7,382 nt of DNA from Actinomycetota bacterium. Its GTDB lineage: Bacteria; Actinomycetota; Acidimicrobiia; Acidimicrobiales; Acidimicrobiaceae. Positions 1 through 5,949 of the stretch are shown in pieces; position 1 is the stretch's first letter; each line of letters begins with the position of its first letter. Under the pieces are notes generated by a model, which saw only the letters and a list, made by a program, of their open reading frames with translations, had not been told where the DNA came from and did no database searches. The DNA is taken from positions 1-7,382 of the forward strand of contig DAHVOF010000087.1 in NCBI GenBank assembly GCA_027318945.1, read 5' to 3'. The position numbers were made by a program, and so were the translations under genes.

Positions 1-72
1 CCCCTGGTCCCATTTCTGCTATGCGGTGTCTTTGCGGCCCAGCTGATGCCAGTAGAGCTTTTCCGTGCCTGA
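1..72 (+). CDS. C-terminal end of a membrane protein, probably A24 prepilin peptidase (partial)
   Basis: Reading from base 1 in frame 1 gives 23 codons and a TGA stop at 70-72; the start lies outside the window. The visible peptide is hydrophobic, beginning P-L-V-P-F-L-L and ending V-E-L-F-R-A. It resembles the last transmembrane helix of type IV prepilin peptidases (family A24), whose C-terminus usually carries an I-P-x-x-P-F-L-x-x-G motif; here P-L-V-P-F-L-L-C-G fits that pattern. Such a peptidase gene is often found just upstream of aroC in actinobacteria, which supports the guess. With only 23 residues visible, another polytopic membrane protein is possible. The stop is 43 bases before aroC. 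Confidence 0.5.
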   Translation, partial: PLVPFLLCGVFAAQLMPVELFRA

Positions 73-79
73 CAGGGAT

Positions 80-107
80 TTGCATGACATGGGAACCCGA
101 TTAGATT
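80..107 (+). promoter_or_regulatory. Possible aroC promoter giving a leaderless or near-leaderless transcript
   Basis: TTGCAT at 80-85 and TAGATT at 102-107 are separated by 16 bases. The -10 element fits the actinobacterial TANNNT pattern; the -35 is poor. Transcription would begin around 113-116, at or next to the aroC ATG, which itself lacks a convincing Shine-Dalgarno sequence. Leaderless messages are common in actinobacteria, so the combination is plausible, but aroC could equally be read through from the upstream gene. Confidence 0.3.
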
Positions 108-129
108 CTTAGAGCATGCTTAGATTCTT
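101..129 (+). repeat. Direct repeat TTAGATTCTT flanking the aroC start codon
   Basis: The ten bases TTAGATTCTT occur at 101-110 and again at 120-129, 19 bases apart, one copy just before and one just inside aroC. The second copy encodes part of the conserved L-R-F-F start of chorismate synthase, so its sequence is constrained by protein function. The repeat may be chance or a small slippage duplication; an operator role is not supported by anything else. Confidence 0.45.
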
Positions 130-1294
130 TACAGCCGGCGAATCTCACGGCAAAAGCCTTGTTGTCATTGTGGAGGGACTACCTTCAGGCTTGGAGATCA
201 CCAAGGAAGAGATCCAGGGGGAGTTGGCTAGGAGGCGTCTTGGCTATGGCAGGGGGCCCAGGATGAAGTTTGAGCAGGATGAGCTCACCCTGGTTGCAGG
301 AATCAGGCATGGGCGAACCCTAGGATCTCCGGTGGCACTTGAAATTGGCAACACGGAATGGCCGAAATGGGTCAACGAGATGTCTCCTGATCCGGGTCGA
401 CCTGAGAAGGTCTTGAATCAGCCGCGGCCCGGGCATGCCGATCTTGTGGGGATGCAAAAGTACGGGTTCGACGACGCGAGGGACATACTCGAGCGTGCCT
501 CAGCGCGCGAGACTGTAGCCCGCACAGCGGCGGGCTGCCTTGCTAAAGCATTGCTTGCGAAACTAGGCGTTTCTGTCTTTTCGCACGTAATACAGCTAGG
601 TTCGGTTTCGGTAGAGAACGACCAAAAGCCTGAGCCTCAAGATCTTGATCAAATCGATAACTCTCCAGTGCGATGCTTTGATCCTGAAGTGGAACAGGCC
701 ATGGTGGAGGAAATAAAGGCTGCCGCGAAGGCGGGAGATTCGCTGGGCGGTGCCGCGGAGGTGTTGGTCTACGGCACGCCAGTCGGTCTTGGAAGCCATG
801 TTCATTGGGATCGCAAGCTTGATGGAATGCTTGGTCAGGCCCTTATGAGTATTCAGGCGATCAAAGCGGTTTCGATTGGCGAAGGACACGTGGTTTCCGG
901 TCTTCGCGGCTCTGAGGCCCATGATTCCATCCGCTGGGATTCCGAGGCAAAGGCCTATGTCCGAGACACCTTGAGAGCTGGTGGAATAGAAGGAGGAATG
1001 TCGACGGGAGGGCTGATTTCTGTTACCGCTTGGATGAAGCCGCTTTCTACCCTGAATCGGCCTGTTATCAAGACCGTCGACGTTCTTACCAAGGAAGAAA
1101 CCGTATCCTTCAAAGAGCGCACAGATGTGACTGCCGTGCCCGCAATGGGCGTCGTGGCCGAAGCGATGGTTGCCCTGGTGGTTGCTAATGAAGCGCAACG
1201 TAAGTTCGGTGGCGATTCCGTGGCGGAGATGGTCAGGAACGCTGAGTCCTTCAAAGCACATCTAAATGAAACCCCCTCAGCTTCGAGGAGGTAG
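116..1294 (+). CDS. aroC: Chorismate synthase AroC
   Basis: AroC converts 5-enolpyruvylshikimate-3-phosphate to chorismate, the last common step to aromatic amino acids, folate and quinones, using reduced FMN in the cytoplasm. The 392-residue protein has the usual family length. Visible signatures are G-E-S-H-G at residues 8-12, P-G-H-A-D-L at 105-110, E-R-A-S-A-R-E-T at 126-133, the FMN-contacting G-G-I-E-G-G-M-S-T-G at 289-298, and R-T-D-V-T-A-V-P at 335-342. The last normally reads R-S/H/F-D, so Thr336 is a mild deviation. ATG 116 is the first possible start, because an in-frame TAG lies at 110-112, and it gives the canonical M-L-R-F-x-T-A-G-E-S-H-G terminus. The Shine-Dalgarno is weak. 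The gene ends with a GAGGAGG run that serves as a ribosome site for the next frame. The reading frame is intact and identification is secure. Confidence 0.97.
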   Translation: MLRFFTAGESHGKSLVVIVEGLPSGLEITKEEIQGELARRRLGYGRGPRMKFEQDELTLVAGIRHGRTLGSPVALEIGNTEWPKWVNEMSPDPGRPEKVLNQPRPGHADLVGMQKYGFDDARDILERASARETVARTAAGCLAKALLAKLGVSVFSHVIQLGSVSVENDQKPEPQDLDQIDNSPVRCFDPEVEQAMVEEIKAAAKAGDSLGGAAEVLVYGTPVGLGSHVHWDRKLDGMLGQALMSIQAIKAVSIGEGHVVSGLRGSEAHDSIRWDSEAKAYVRDTLRAGGIEGGMSTGGLISVTAWMKPLSTLNRPVIKTVDVLTKEETVSFKERTDVTAVPAMGVVAEAMVALVVANEAQRKFGGDSVAEMVRNAESFKAHLNETPSASRR

Positions 1295-1301
1295 AAGATT
1301 C

Positions 1302-1436
1302 TTGAGCATTTTCTTCCTGGTCAGAGATGTGCGTCGATCTGGCTGCGAAGGAGAAAGGTTGCTCGGAGATTTTTGTCATGGATCAGGGCCGGGAGCGAAA
1401 GGTGTTGGGTGTCTGCCGAACCTAGGGAAGAGATAA
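1302..1436 (+). pseudogene. 44-codon open frame, possible remnant of shikimate kinase aroK
   Basis: A TTG at 1302 follows a strong ribosome site, GAGGAGG at 1285-1291 inside the end of aroC, with ten bases between. The frame runs to TAA at 1434-1436 and overlaps the start of aroB. The peptide begins M-S-I-F-F-L-V, much like the first strand of shikimate kinases, and later has R-L-L-G where the kinase has G-R-x-L-A after its P-loop. The Walker A motif itself (G-x4-G-K-S/T) is absent: S-G-C-E stands near its place. The rest of the kinase, about 130 residues, is missing. This is the position aroK holds in many actinobacterial aro clusters. I infer either a decayed aroK stump or a short leader frame coupling aroC to aroB translation; the similarity is brief and could be chance. 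Confidence 0.3.
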
Positions 1437-2446
1437 TCGTACACCTTGGGGACCGGAGTTATCCGGTTTACATAGGTTACGCACTGCTAGACAGTGTTAA
1501 TTCCATGATTTCTGATGGGGTATCCAAAGTGGCCGTCGTCACTCAGAGGAATATTGGCGTGCTGCCCGAGATTGACAGACCCTCGGAGATTTTTTACATT
1601 TCAGACGGCGAGCATGCTAAGTCGTTGTCAACAATTGGTGGTCTTTGTAGCGGATTTGCCCAGATGGGATTGAATCGAAAAGATTTGGTGCTCGCGGTGG
1701 GAGGGGGTGTTGTGAGCGACGTAGCCGGCTTTGCCGCGGCATCGTTTCATCGTGGCGTGGCATTCGCAGTTATAGCAACCTCTCTGCTCGCGCAAGTGGA
1801 TGCTGCTATCGGTGGCAAGACGGGCGTCAATATACCTGAAGGAAAGAATCTTGTCGGTGCATTTTGGCAACCAAGCTTTGTAGTTTGCGAGCTTTCGGCC
1901 TTGGAGACTCTTCCTGAGAGGGAGCGTCGTTGCGGTTTTGGCGAGATGGCAAAGTATGCCTTTTTGGGCGCGGAGGAGCTGGATATGATGCCTCTTAGGG
2001 ATCAAGTGTCTGCATGCGTAAGAGTGAAGGCCTCATTCGTCGAGAGCGACGAACGCGAGGGTGACCGAAGAGCGTTGCTGAATTACGGGCATACCCTGGC
2101 TCACGCAATTGAGGCTGTAGCCTTCGGGGACTCTGGCACAGATCTTAAACATGGCGAGGCCGTGGCCATTGGGTTGATTTTTGCTGCGCTGCTTGCAAAG
2201 AGGCTTGGACGAATAGGCCAGGACAGGGTCGATGACCATTTCCGCGTAGTGAATTCCTATGGCCTTGGAACAAAGCTGCCGACCGGCATGGACGCGGACA
2301 CTCTTGTGCGGGCGATGTTCAAAGACAAGAAATCGTTTGGCAGCCTGGCCTTTGTGCTTGACGGAAGCGCAGGCGTTGAGGTTGTCCGTGATATAGACCC
2401 GTCAGTTGTGCGGGAAACTCTTCTCGAACTTGAAAACATGAAGTGA
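1409..2446 (+). CDS. aroB: 3-dehydroquinate synthase AroB
   Basis: AroB cyclises DAHP (3-deoxy-D-arabino-heptulosonate 7-phosphate) to 3-dehydroquinate, the second shikimate step, using NAD and a divalent metal. From GTG 1409 the protein is 345 residues, close to family length. Visible motifs are G-G-G-V-V-S-D-V-A-G-F at 98-108 (nucleotide binding), D-A-A-I-G-G-K-T-G-V-N at 131-141, G-E-M-A-K-Y at 178-183 with metal ligand Glu179, N-Y-G-H-T-L-A-H-A-I-E at 225-235, and K-H-G-E-A-V at 247-252 with ligand His248. The late D-K-K motif is also present. I chose GTG 1409 because AAAGG at 1398-1402 is well spaced and it leaves the usual short lead before the first strand. A longer TTG start at 1373 would add 12 unlikely-looking residues and has a tight GGAG only four bases away. 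aroB is probably cotranscribed with aroC. The frame is intact and ends facing nusB. Confidence 0.95.
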   Translation: MSAEPREEIIVHLGDRSYPVYIGYALLDSVNSMISDGVSKVAVVTQRNIGVLPEIDRPSEIFYISDGEHAKSLSTIGGLCSGFAQMGLNRKDLVLAVGGGVVSDVAGFAAASFHRGVAFAVIATSLLAQVDAAIGGKTGVNIPEGKNLVGAFWQPSFVVCELSALETLPERERRCGFGEMAKYAFLGAEELDMMPLRDQVSACVRVKASFVESDEREGDRRALLNYGHTLAHAIEAVAFGDSGTDLKHGEAVAIGLIFAALLAKRLGRIGQDRVDDHFRVVNSYGLGTKLPTGMDADTLVRAMFKDKKSFGSLAFVLDGSAGVEVVRDIDPSVVRETLLELENMK

Positions 2447-2448
2447 TT

Positions 2449-2520
2449 ACGTCGATGAGGTCTTGAATGGGGGAAAAGTTTCCCGTGAGGGGAATACGGC
2501 AACTCTTGTTAGATCGACGT
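2449..2520. repeat. Inverted repeat in the aroB/nusB convergent gap
   Basis: The 87 bases between the two stop codons contain an 8-base inverted repeat, ACGTCGAT at 2449-2456 and ATCGACGT at 2513-2520. Inside it is a compact palindrome, GGGAAA at 2471-2476 with TTTCCC at 2479-2484. Neither has a following T-run on either strand, so a classical intrinsic terminator is not evident. They sit where a bidirectional terminator would be expected, but the structure is weak and may be chance. Confidence 0.3.
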
Positions 2521-2533
2521 CCAGTCGGGCGGC

Positions 2534-3007
2534 TCAGTCCGGTCTCCGGAGTTCCCTTGCAGCTGCAGAGAGCAACCCATTTATGAACTTTCCAGAGCTT
2601 TCGGTGGAATATTTTTGTGCTAGTTCGACTGCTTCAGAAAGTATCACTCCGGCTGGTATATCCGTGCAGAACATGAGCTCGAACATTCCAAGACGAAGAA
2701 TGGCGTAGTCAATGAGCGGCATGCGGGAGGTATCCCAGTCCTGTGAGAGATTCGTGATTGCGTTCTTGAGCTTTTCGTCATTTTGACATATGCCTAGAAA
2801 GCGCTCGGATACGAACGGGTCTGGTTTCAGGGTCAGCTCGCCCATTACCACTTTCGCTGTGCTGTTTTTGATCTCCATTTCGTAAAGAAGAGATATGACC
2901 CGTTCTCTACCTTCGCGCCTCGAACTGATCGGTACAATCCAGTCTTCACTTGCGTTATGGTTATCTTGATCTGGAATGGTGATCCGTCTACGGTCTGAAT
3001 TCGACAT
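2534..3007 (-). CDS. nusB: Transcription antitermination factor NusB
   Basis: NusB binds boxA RNA with ribosomal protein S10 (NusE) and promotes antitermination, chiefly of rRNA operons. From ATG 3007 the protein has 157 residues. The all-helical NusB fold is recognisable from S-R-R-E-G-R-E-R-V-I-S-L-L-Y-E-M-E at about 29-45, D-Y-A-I-L-R-L-G-M-F-E-L at 100-111, I-P-A-G-V-I-L-S-E-A-V-E-L-A at 117-130, and the terminal K-F-I-N-G-L-L at 140-146. Most NusB proteins start almost directly at the first of these, so about 28 residues of polar, likely disordered N-terminal extension are unusual. A longer frame from TTG 3055 would overlap efp by 38 bases but has an AAGG abutting the codon; ATG 3007, ten bases after the efp stop with GGGA upstream, is preferred. 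Probably cotranscribed with efp. Confidence 0.93.
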   Translation of the reverse strand: MSNSDRRRITIPDQDNHNASEDWIVPISSRREGRERVISLLYEMEIKNSTAKVVMGELTLKPDPFVSERFLGICQNDEKLKNAITNLSQDWDTSRMPLIDYAILRLGMFELMFCTDIPAGVILSEAVELAQKYSTESSGKFINGLLSAAARELRRPD

Positions 3008-3017
3008 GTTTTCCCGG

Positions 3018-3584
3018 TTAGGCACGGGTGATATATTCTCCGGACCGGGTGTCAACCTTGATGCGCTCTCCTGTCTCTATGAATAGGGGCACCTGAAGGA
3101 CGAGTCCCGTTTCCAACGTTGCCGGTTTTCTCGCTCCTGACACACGGTCGCCCTGAACTCCCGGCTCAGTCTCTGCAACAGTTAGTTCTACCGCTGCCGG
3201 GAGATCTACCGCCACGACTTCGCCGTCGTACTGGCTAATTGTTGCGGAGTCTCCTTCTTTGAGAAAGTTAGAAGCGGATCCTAGCGTGCTCGGACCGATC
3301 TGGATCTGATCATACGAGGAGGAGTCCATAAATACGTATTGTGACCCGTCTCGGTATAGAAATTGCATGTCGCGCTTCTCAATTATTGCTTGGTCAAGCT
3401 TCTCGTCCGCTCTGTAGGTGCGTTCGATAACGGCTCCAGTCCGTAGATTTTTGAGCTTTGTTCGGACAAATGCTCCTCCCTTACCCGGTTTTACGTGTTG
3501 AAATTCAACCACCGTGAAGAGTCCGTCGGTGAGATCTAGGGTCATACCGTTCTTGAGATCATTTGTCGAAGTTGAGATTGCCAT
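3018..3584 (-). CDS. efp: Translation elongation factor P
   Basis: EF-P binds between the P and E sites of the ribosome and restores peptide bond formation at consecutive prolines. The 188-residue protein has normal length and three beta-barrel domains. The N-terminal KOW-like domain carries the tip loop H-V-K-P-G-K-G-G-A-F at 30-39, with Lys35 at the position modified or acting in other species. The C-terminal domain shows the family signature K-P-A-T-L-E-T-G-L-V-L-Q-V-P at 153-166 and ends S-G-E-Y-I-T-R-A. Start ATG 3584 has GGAAGG six bases upstream and gives the expected N-terminus. Many actinobacterial EF-Ps have P-G-K-G-P at the loop; here the last residue is Gly. No modification enzyme gene is in the window. 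It sits 10 bases ahead of nusB and 115 bases behind the peptidase gene. Confidence 0.97.
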   Translation of the reverse strand: MAISTSTNDLKNGMTLDLTDGLFTVVEFQHVKPGKGGAFVRTKLKNLRTGAVIERTYRADEKLDQAIIEKRDMQFLYRDGSQYVFMDSSSYDQIQIGPSTLGSASNFLKEGDSATISQYDGEVVAVDLPAAVELTVAETEPGVQGDRVSGARKPATLETGLVLQVPLFIETGERIKVDTRSGEYITRA

Positions 3585-3636
3585 GAGATCCTTCCAGGTG
3601 GCTGCGGATTTAGCGGCCGTTTAGAGCGCGGTACAT

Positions 3637-3642
3637 ATTCTA
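3637..3642 (-). promoter_or_regulatory. Weak candidate -10 element upstream of efp
   Basis: Read on the minus strand, TAGAAT lies 53 bases before the efp start and differs from TATAAT at one base. No good -35 sits 16-18 bases further upstream. The 115-base gap after the peptidase gene leaves room for a separate efp-nusB promoter, but read-through from upstream is equally possible. Confidence 0.22.
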
Positions 3643-3699
3643 ACCATCTGTGGCCAACGTGCGTGGCGTCAGGCATGACATTGCCGGTTCGGGCGGCGC

Positions 3700-4800
3700 T
3701 CACAGGATGTATGGGGATTTTGCCAGCTTCGTCAGGCATTCGCTGCCCGATGGGGTAATTGCAATAGTGTCTTCTATCCTTACTCCCAGCTCACCTGGTA
3801 GGTACACGCCTGGCTCAACCGTCAACGCTTCACCGACCGCAAGCATAGAGGTACTCTCGCTGTGGATCCATGGAAGCTCGTGGACCTCGAGTCCTACTCC
3901 ATGTCCCGTGCTATGTGTGAAGAACTCGTCCAGCCCGGCAGAGTTCAAAGAGTTCCGGCACGCATTGTCGACACGTGACGCGGCTGATCCCGCCATCACC
4001 AAGGCAGAGCCTGAAAGTTGTGAGGCCAGAACAGAATCGTAGATTTGTTTAAATTTAGAAGTTGGAGTGTCCCCAATATGGTAGGTCCTCGTACAGTCGG
4101 AGTGGTACCCATCCCACACTGCTCCAAAATCTATGACTACCGAATCGCCTTCGACTATCTTCCTCTCGGTGGGGCGAGCGTGCGGCATTGCGGAATTGGG
4201 TCCCGAGGCAACTATCGTGTCGAAGGATGGCCCATCGGCACCAAGCATTCTCATGCGGAATTCAAGCTCCGCAGCAAACTCGATTTCCGTTGGTTTGCTC
4301 CCTAGTTTAGGAAGGACGTAGTTGAGGGCTTCGTCGGCAATTTGGCATGCTCTTCTTATTGCGCTCAGCTCGTCTTCATCTTTGATCTGTCTCAGCTCTT
4401 CGACGCGGATAGCACTTGGGACAATCGACCTTTCGAGCAACGATTTCCAGCGGTTGAACTCGGTTATCGAGGTGGAGCCACCTTCTATAACGATATTTGC
4501 GGAGTCATTGACATAAAGCTTTGCTCGCTCGAGGTTGGTGGATTGATTTCCTATTACAGCCTCAACTCCAGCCTCCGAGTCTGCCAGTTGGAGTCGAGCT
4601 TGCTCGGCATAGCGGGAATCGGTGAGCAGGATACCGGCCATGTCCTTGGATTGCTTAGAGGAGCCTAAGAGCAGGAAGGCTGCTGAGCCGGTAAACCCGG
4701 TCAAGTATCTTATGTTCAGGAGGCTCGTCACGATTATCACTTCGATCTTTGATTCATCCAAGCGCCGACGCAGCTCGGTGATGCGATGGTTTGTCTTCAT
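3700..4800 (-). CDS. pepQ: Xaa-Pro peptidase, M24B family (PepQ/PepP-like)
   Basis: This cytoplasmic metallopeptidase should cleave bonds next to proline in dipeptides or at peptide N-termini. The 366-residue protein has the creatinase-like N-terminal domain (about 1-135) with the typical N-I-R-Y-L-T-G-F-T-G at 29-38, then the pita-bread catalytic domain. All five metal ligands are visible: Asp224 in V-I-D-F-G-A, Asp235 in H-S-D-C-T-R-T, His300 in T-G-H-G-V-G-L-E-V-H-E, Glu329 in V-E-P-G-V-Y, and Glu343 in V-R-I-E-D-T. His207 in M-P-H-A-R-P and His307 are the usual substrate-side histidines. The frame stays open 76 codons further upstream, but that extension has no peptidase character, so ATG 4800 is chosen despite a poor ribosome site. 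Dipeptidase and aminopeptidase members cannot be separated here. Its place beside efp and nusB is the actinobacterial norm. Confidence 0.93.
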   Translation of the reverse strand: MKTNHRITELRRRLDESKIEVIIVTSLLNIRYLTGFTGSAAFLLLGSSKQSKDMAGILLTDSRYAEQARLQLADSEAGVEAVIGNQSTNLERAKLYVNDSANIVIEGGSTSITEFNRWKSLLERSIVPSAIRVEELRQIKDEDELSAIRRACQIADEALNYVLPKLGSKPTEIEFAAELEFRMRMLGADGPSFDTIVASGPNSAMPHARPTERKIVEGDSVVIDFGAVWDGYHSDCTRTYHIGDTPTSKFKQIYDSVLASQLSGSALVMAGSAASRVDNACRNSLNSAGLDEFFTHSTGHGVGLEVHELPWIHSESTSMLAVGEALTVEPGVYLPGELGVRIEDTIAITPSGSECLTKLAKSPYIL

Positions 4801-5043
4801 GTGAACTTTGATCCAAGTCTGTGATGTTTGAGATGGGCAGGTGGTAGGGTAGATGAAAGGAAAGTAACAGGCATGGTGGAGCGGTCTTTCAGGTTTTAGC
4901 CATTTTAGTTGAATTTCTTGTCGCGGCGTGGGTGTCAGAGGCATTGTAGAGTTGATTGGCTGTTTTGGCATTCGGAAGGCCGATAGCGAATTCAACCGTC
5001 GGCTTTCGGCGACAGGACCTGGAGGCATTATCGTAGGGTCAAT
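4801..5043. other. Divergent intergenic region between the M24 peptidase gene and ctaB
   Basis: These 243 bases separate the divergent starts. On the minus strand the peptidase frame happens to remain open to 5028, but the translation is rich in Pro, Thr and Gln, has no recognisable domain and precedes a normal family N-terminus, so I read it as noncoding leader. A near-perfect stem, AAGGCCGA at 4976-4983 with TCGGCTTT at 4999-5006, has a 15-base loop and no T-run. AGGG at 5035-5038 is the likely ctaB ribosome site. I see no good ctaB promoter and no recognisable riboswitch. Confidence 0.6.
4943..4971 (-). promoter_or_regulatory. Candidate promoter for the M24 peptidase gene
   Basis: On the minus strand ATGCCA (4971-4966, four of six matches to TTGACA) and TACAAT (4948-4943, five of six to TATAAT) are spaced exactly 17 bases apart. 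Initiation near 4936 would give a leader of about 136 bases before ATG 4800. It is the best sigma-A-like pair I find in this gap, judged by eye only. Confidence 0.35.
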
Positions 5044-5949
5044 ATGAACTTAGTAGTGGTGACGGTTAGACGCAAGAGTGTTTTGAGGGTTGTCGGCAGC
5101 TATATCTCGCTTATGAAGCCCCGCATTATCGAGCTCTTGTTGATAACCACAGTTCCGGCGATGATAGTGGCAAAGCAGGGCGTACCAAGTGTTTGGCTCG
5201 TCGTCCTTACTCTGATTGGCGGCACATTGTCGGCGGGTGGTGCAAACGCAGTCAATATGTGGGCTGACCGCGACATTGACTCGATCATGAAACGGACCCA
5301 AAAACGGCCGCTCGTGACGGGAGAGGTTGCTCCATCAGCGGCATTGATATTTGCAATGTCGCTCGAGGTGGTGGCTTTTGCGGAGCTCAGCCTCCTTGTT
5401 AACTTGCTCAGTGCGCTGCTGTCACTTGGCGCCGCGCTCTTCTACATTTTCGTGTATACACTTTGGTTGAAGAGAACTTCGTCGAATAACATCGTCATAG
5501 GCGGTGCCGCCGGAGCAGCGCCTGTACTCGTGGGCTGGGCCGCGGTAACTCATTCACTTTCGTGGACCCCGATCGCCATGTTCATGATCATCTTTCTTTG
5601 GACGCCGCCGCACTTCTGGGCCTTGGCTTTTCGGTATAAGGATGATTACTCCAGGGCGAATATTCCGATGCTACCCGCGGTCGCTTCCTCGAAGCGAACT
5701 GCTGGAGAGATAGTCATTTACACGGTGATCTTGTGGCTTGTGACTCTTGCTTTCGCTCCAATAGCGCATTTGGGATTGATATATTTCGTTGCGGCTTTGC
5801 TTTTGGGAGCTGGTTTTGTGGCATATTCTCTAAGTCTCTATAGGAACTGCTCTCCTAAAGTGGCGATGAAAGTATTCAGTTACTCGATTTCGTACCTAAC
5901 TTTGCTGTTCCTAGCAATGGGAATTGACATTCTTGTCAGGCACCATTAA
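5044..5949 (+). CDS. ctaB: Protohaem IX farnesyltransferase (haem O synthase) CtaB
   Basis: CtaB (CyoE, COX10 family) attaches a farnesyl group to haem B to make haem O, the precursor of haem A for haem-copper oxidases. The 301-residue protein is a UbiA-superfamily membrane enzyme with about eight or nine hydrophobic segments. It begins the conserved part with L-M-K-P-R-I-I-E-L-L-L at 23-33. The first prenyl-diphosphate/Mg motif N-M-W-A-D-R-D-I-D at 71-79 supplies Asn71, Asp75 and Asp79, followed by K-R-T-x-x-R-P-L at 83-90. The second half has N-I-V-I-G-G-A-A-G-A-A-P at 149-160 and the CtaB-specific W-T-P-P-H-F-W-A-L-A at 186-195 with K-D-D-Y at 199-202. ATG 5044 has AGGG five bases upstream. 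No haem A synthase (CtaA) gene is in the window. The 3' end overlaps the thioredoxin gene by 26 bases, implying coupled expression. Confidence 0.96.
   Translation: MNLVVVTVRRKSVLRVVGSYISLMKPRIIELLLITTVPAMIVAKQGVPSVWLVVLTLIGGTLSAGGANAVNMWADRDIDSIMKRTQKRPLVTGEVAPSAALIFAMSLEVVAFAELSLLVNLLSALLSLGAALFYIFVYTLWLKRTSSNNIVIGGAAGAAPVLVGWAAVTHSLSWTPIAMFMIIFLWTPPHFWALAFRYKDDYSRANIPMLPAVASSKRTAGEIVIYTVILWLVTLAFAPIAHLGLIYFVAALLLGAGFVAYSLSLYRNCSPKVAMKVFSYSISYLTLLFLAMGIDILVRHH

Noticed and set aside
596..1261. A 221-codon open frame on the minus strand inside aroC
   Set aside because: It lies wholly opposite a clearly real aroC; its translation has no recognisable domain and looks like the complement of aroC codon bias.
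1373..1408. Longer TTG start for aroB
   Set aside because: The extra residues have no family counterpart, the GGAG is too close to the codon, and GTG 1409 has a better placed ribosome site.
2471..2484. Intrinsic terminator GGGAAA-AG-TTTCCC
   Set aside because: The usable stem is at most five pairs, and no T-run follows on either strand.
2463..2708. Plus-strand frame of 81 codons across the aroB/nusB gap
   Set aside because: Most of it is antisense to nusB, it has no domain, and no good ribosome site precedes it.
4801..5028. N-terminal extension of the M24 peptidase by 76 residues
   Set aside because: The added sequence is Pro/Thr/Gln-rich without a signal peptide or domain, and the protein from ATG 4800 already begins and has the length expected for the family.
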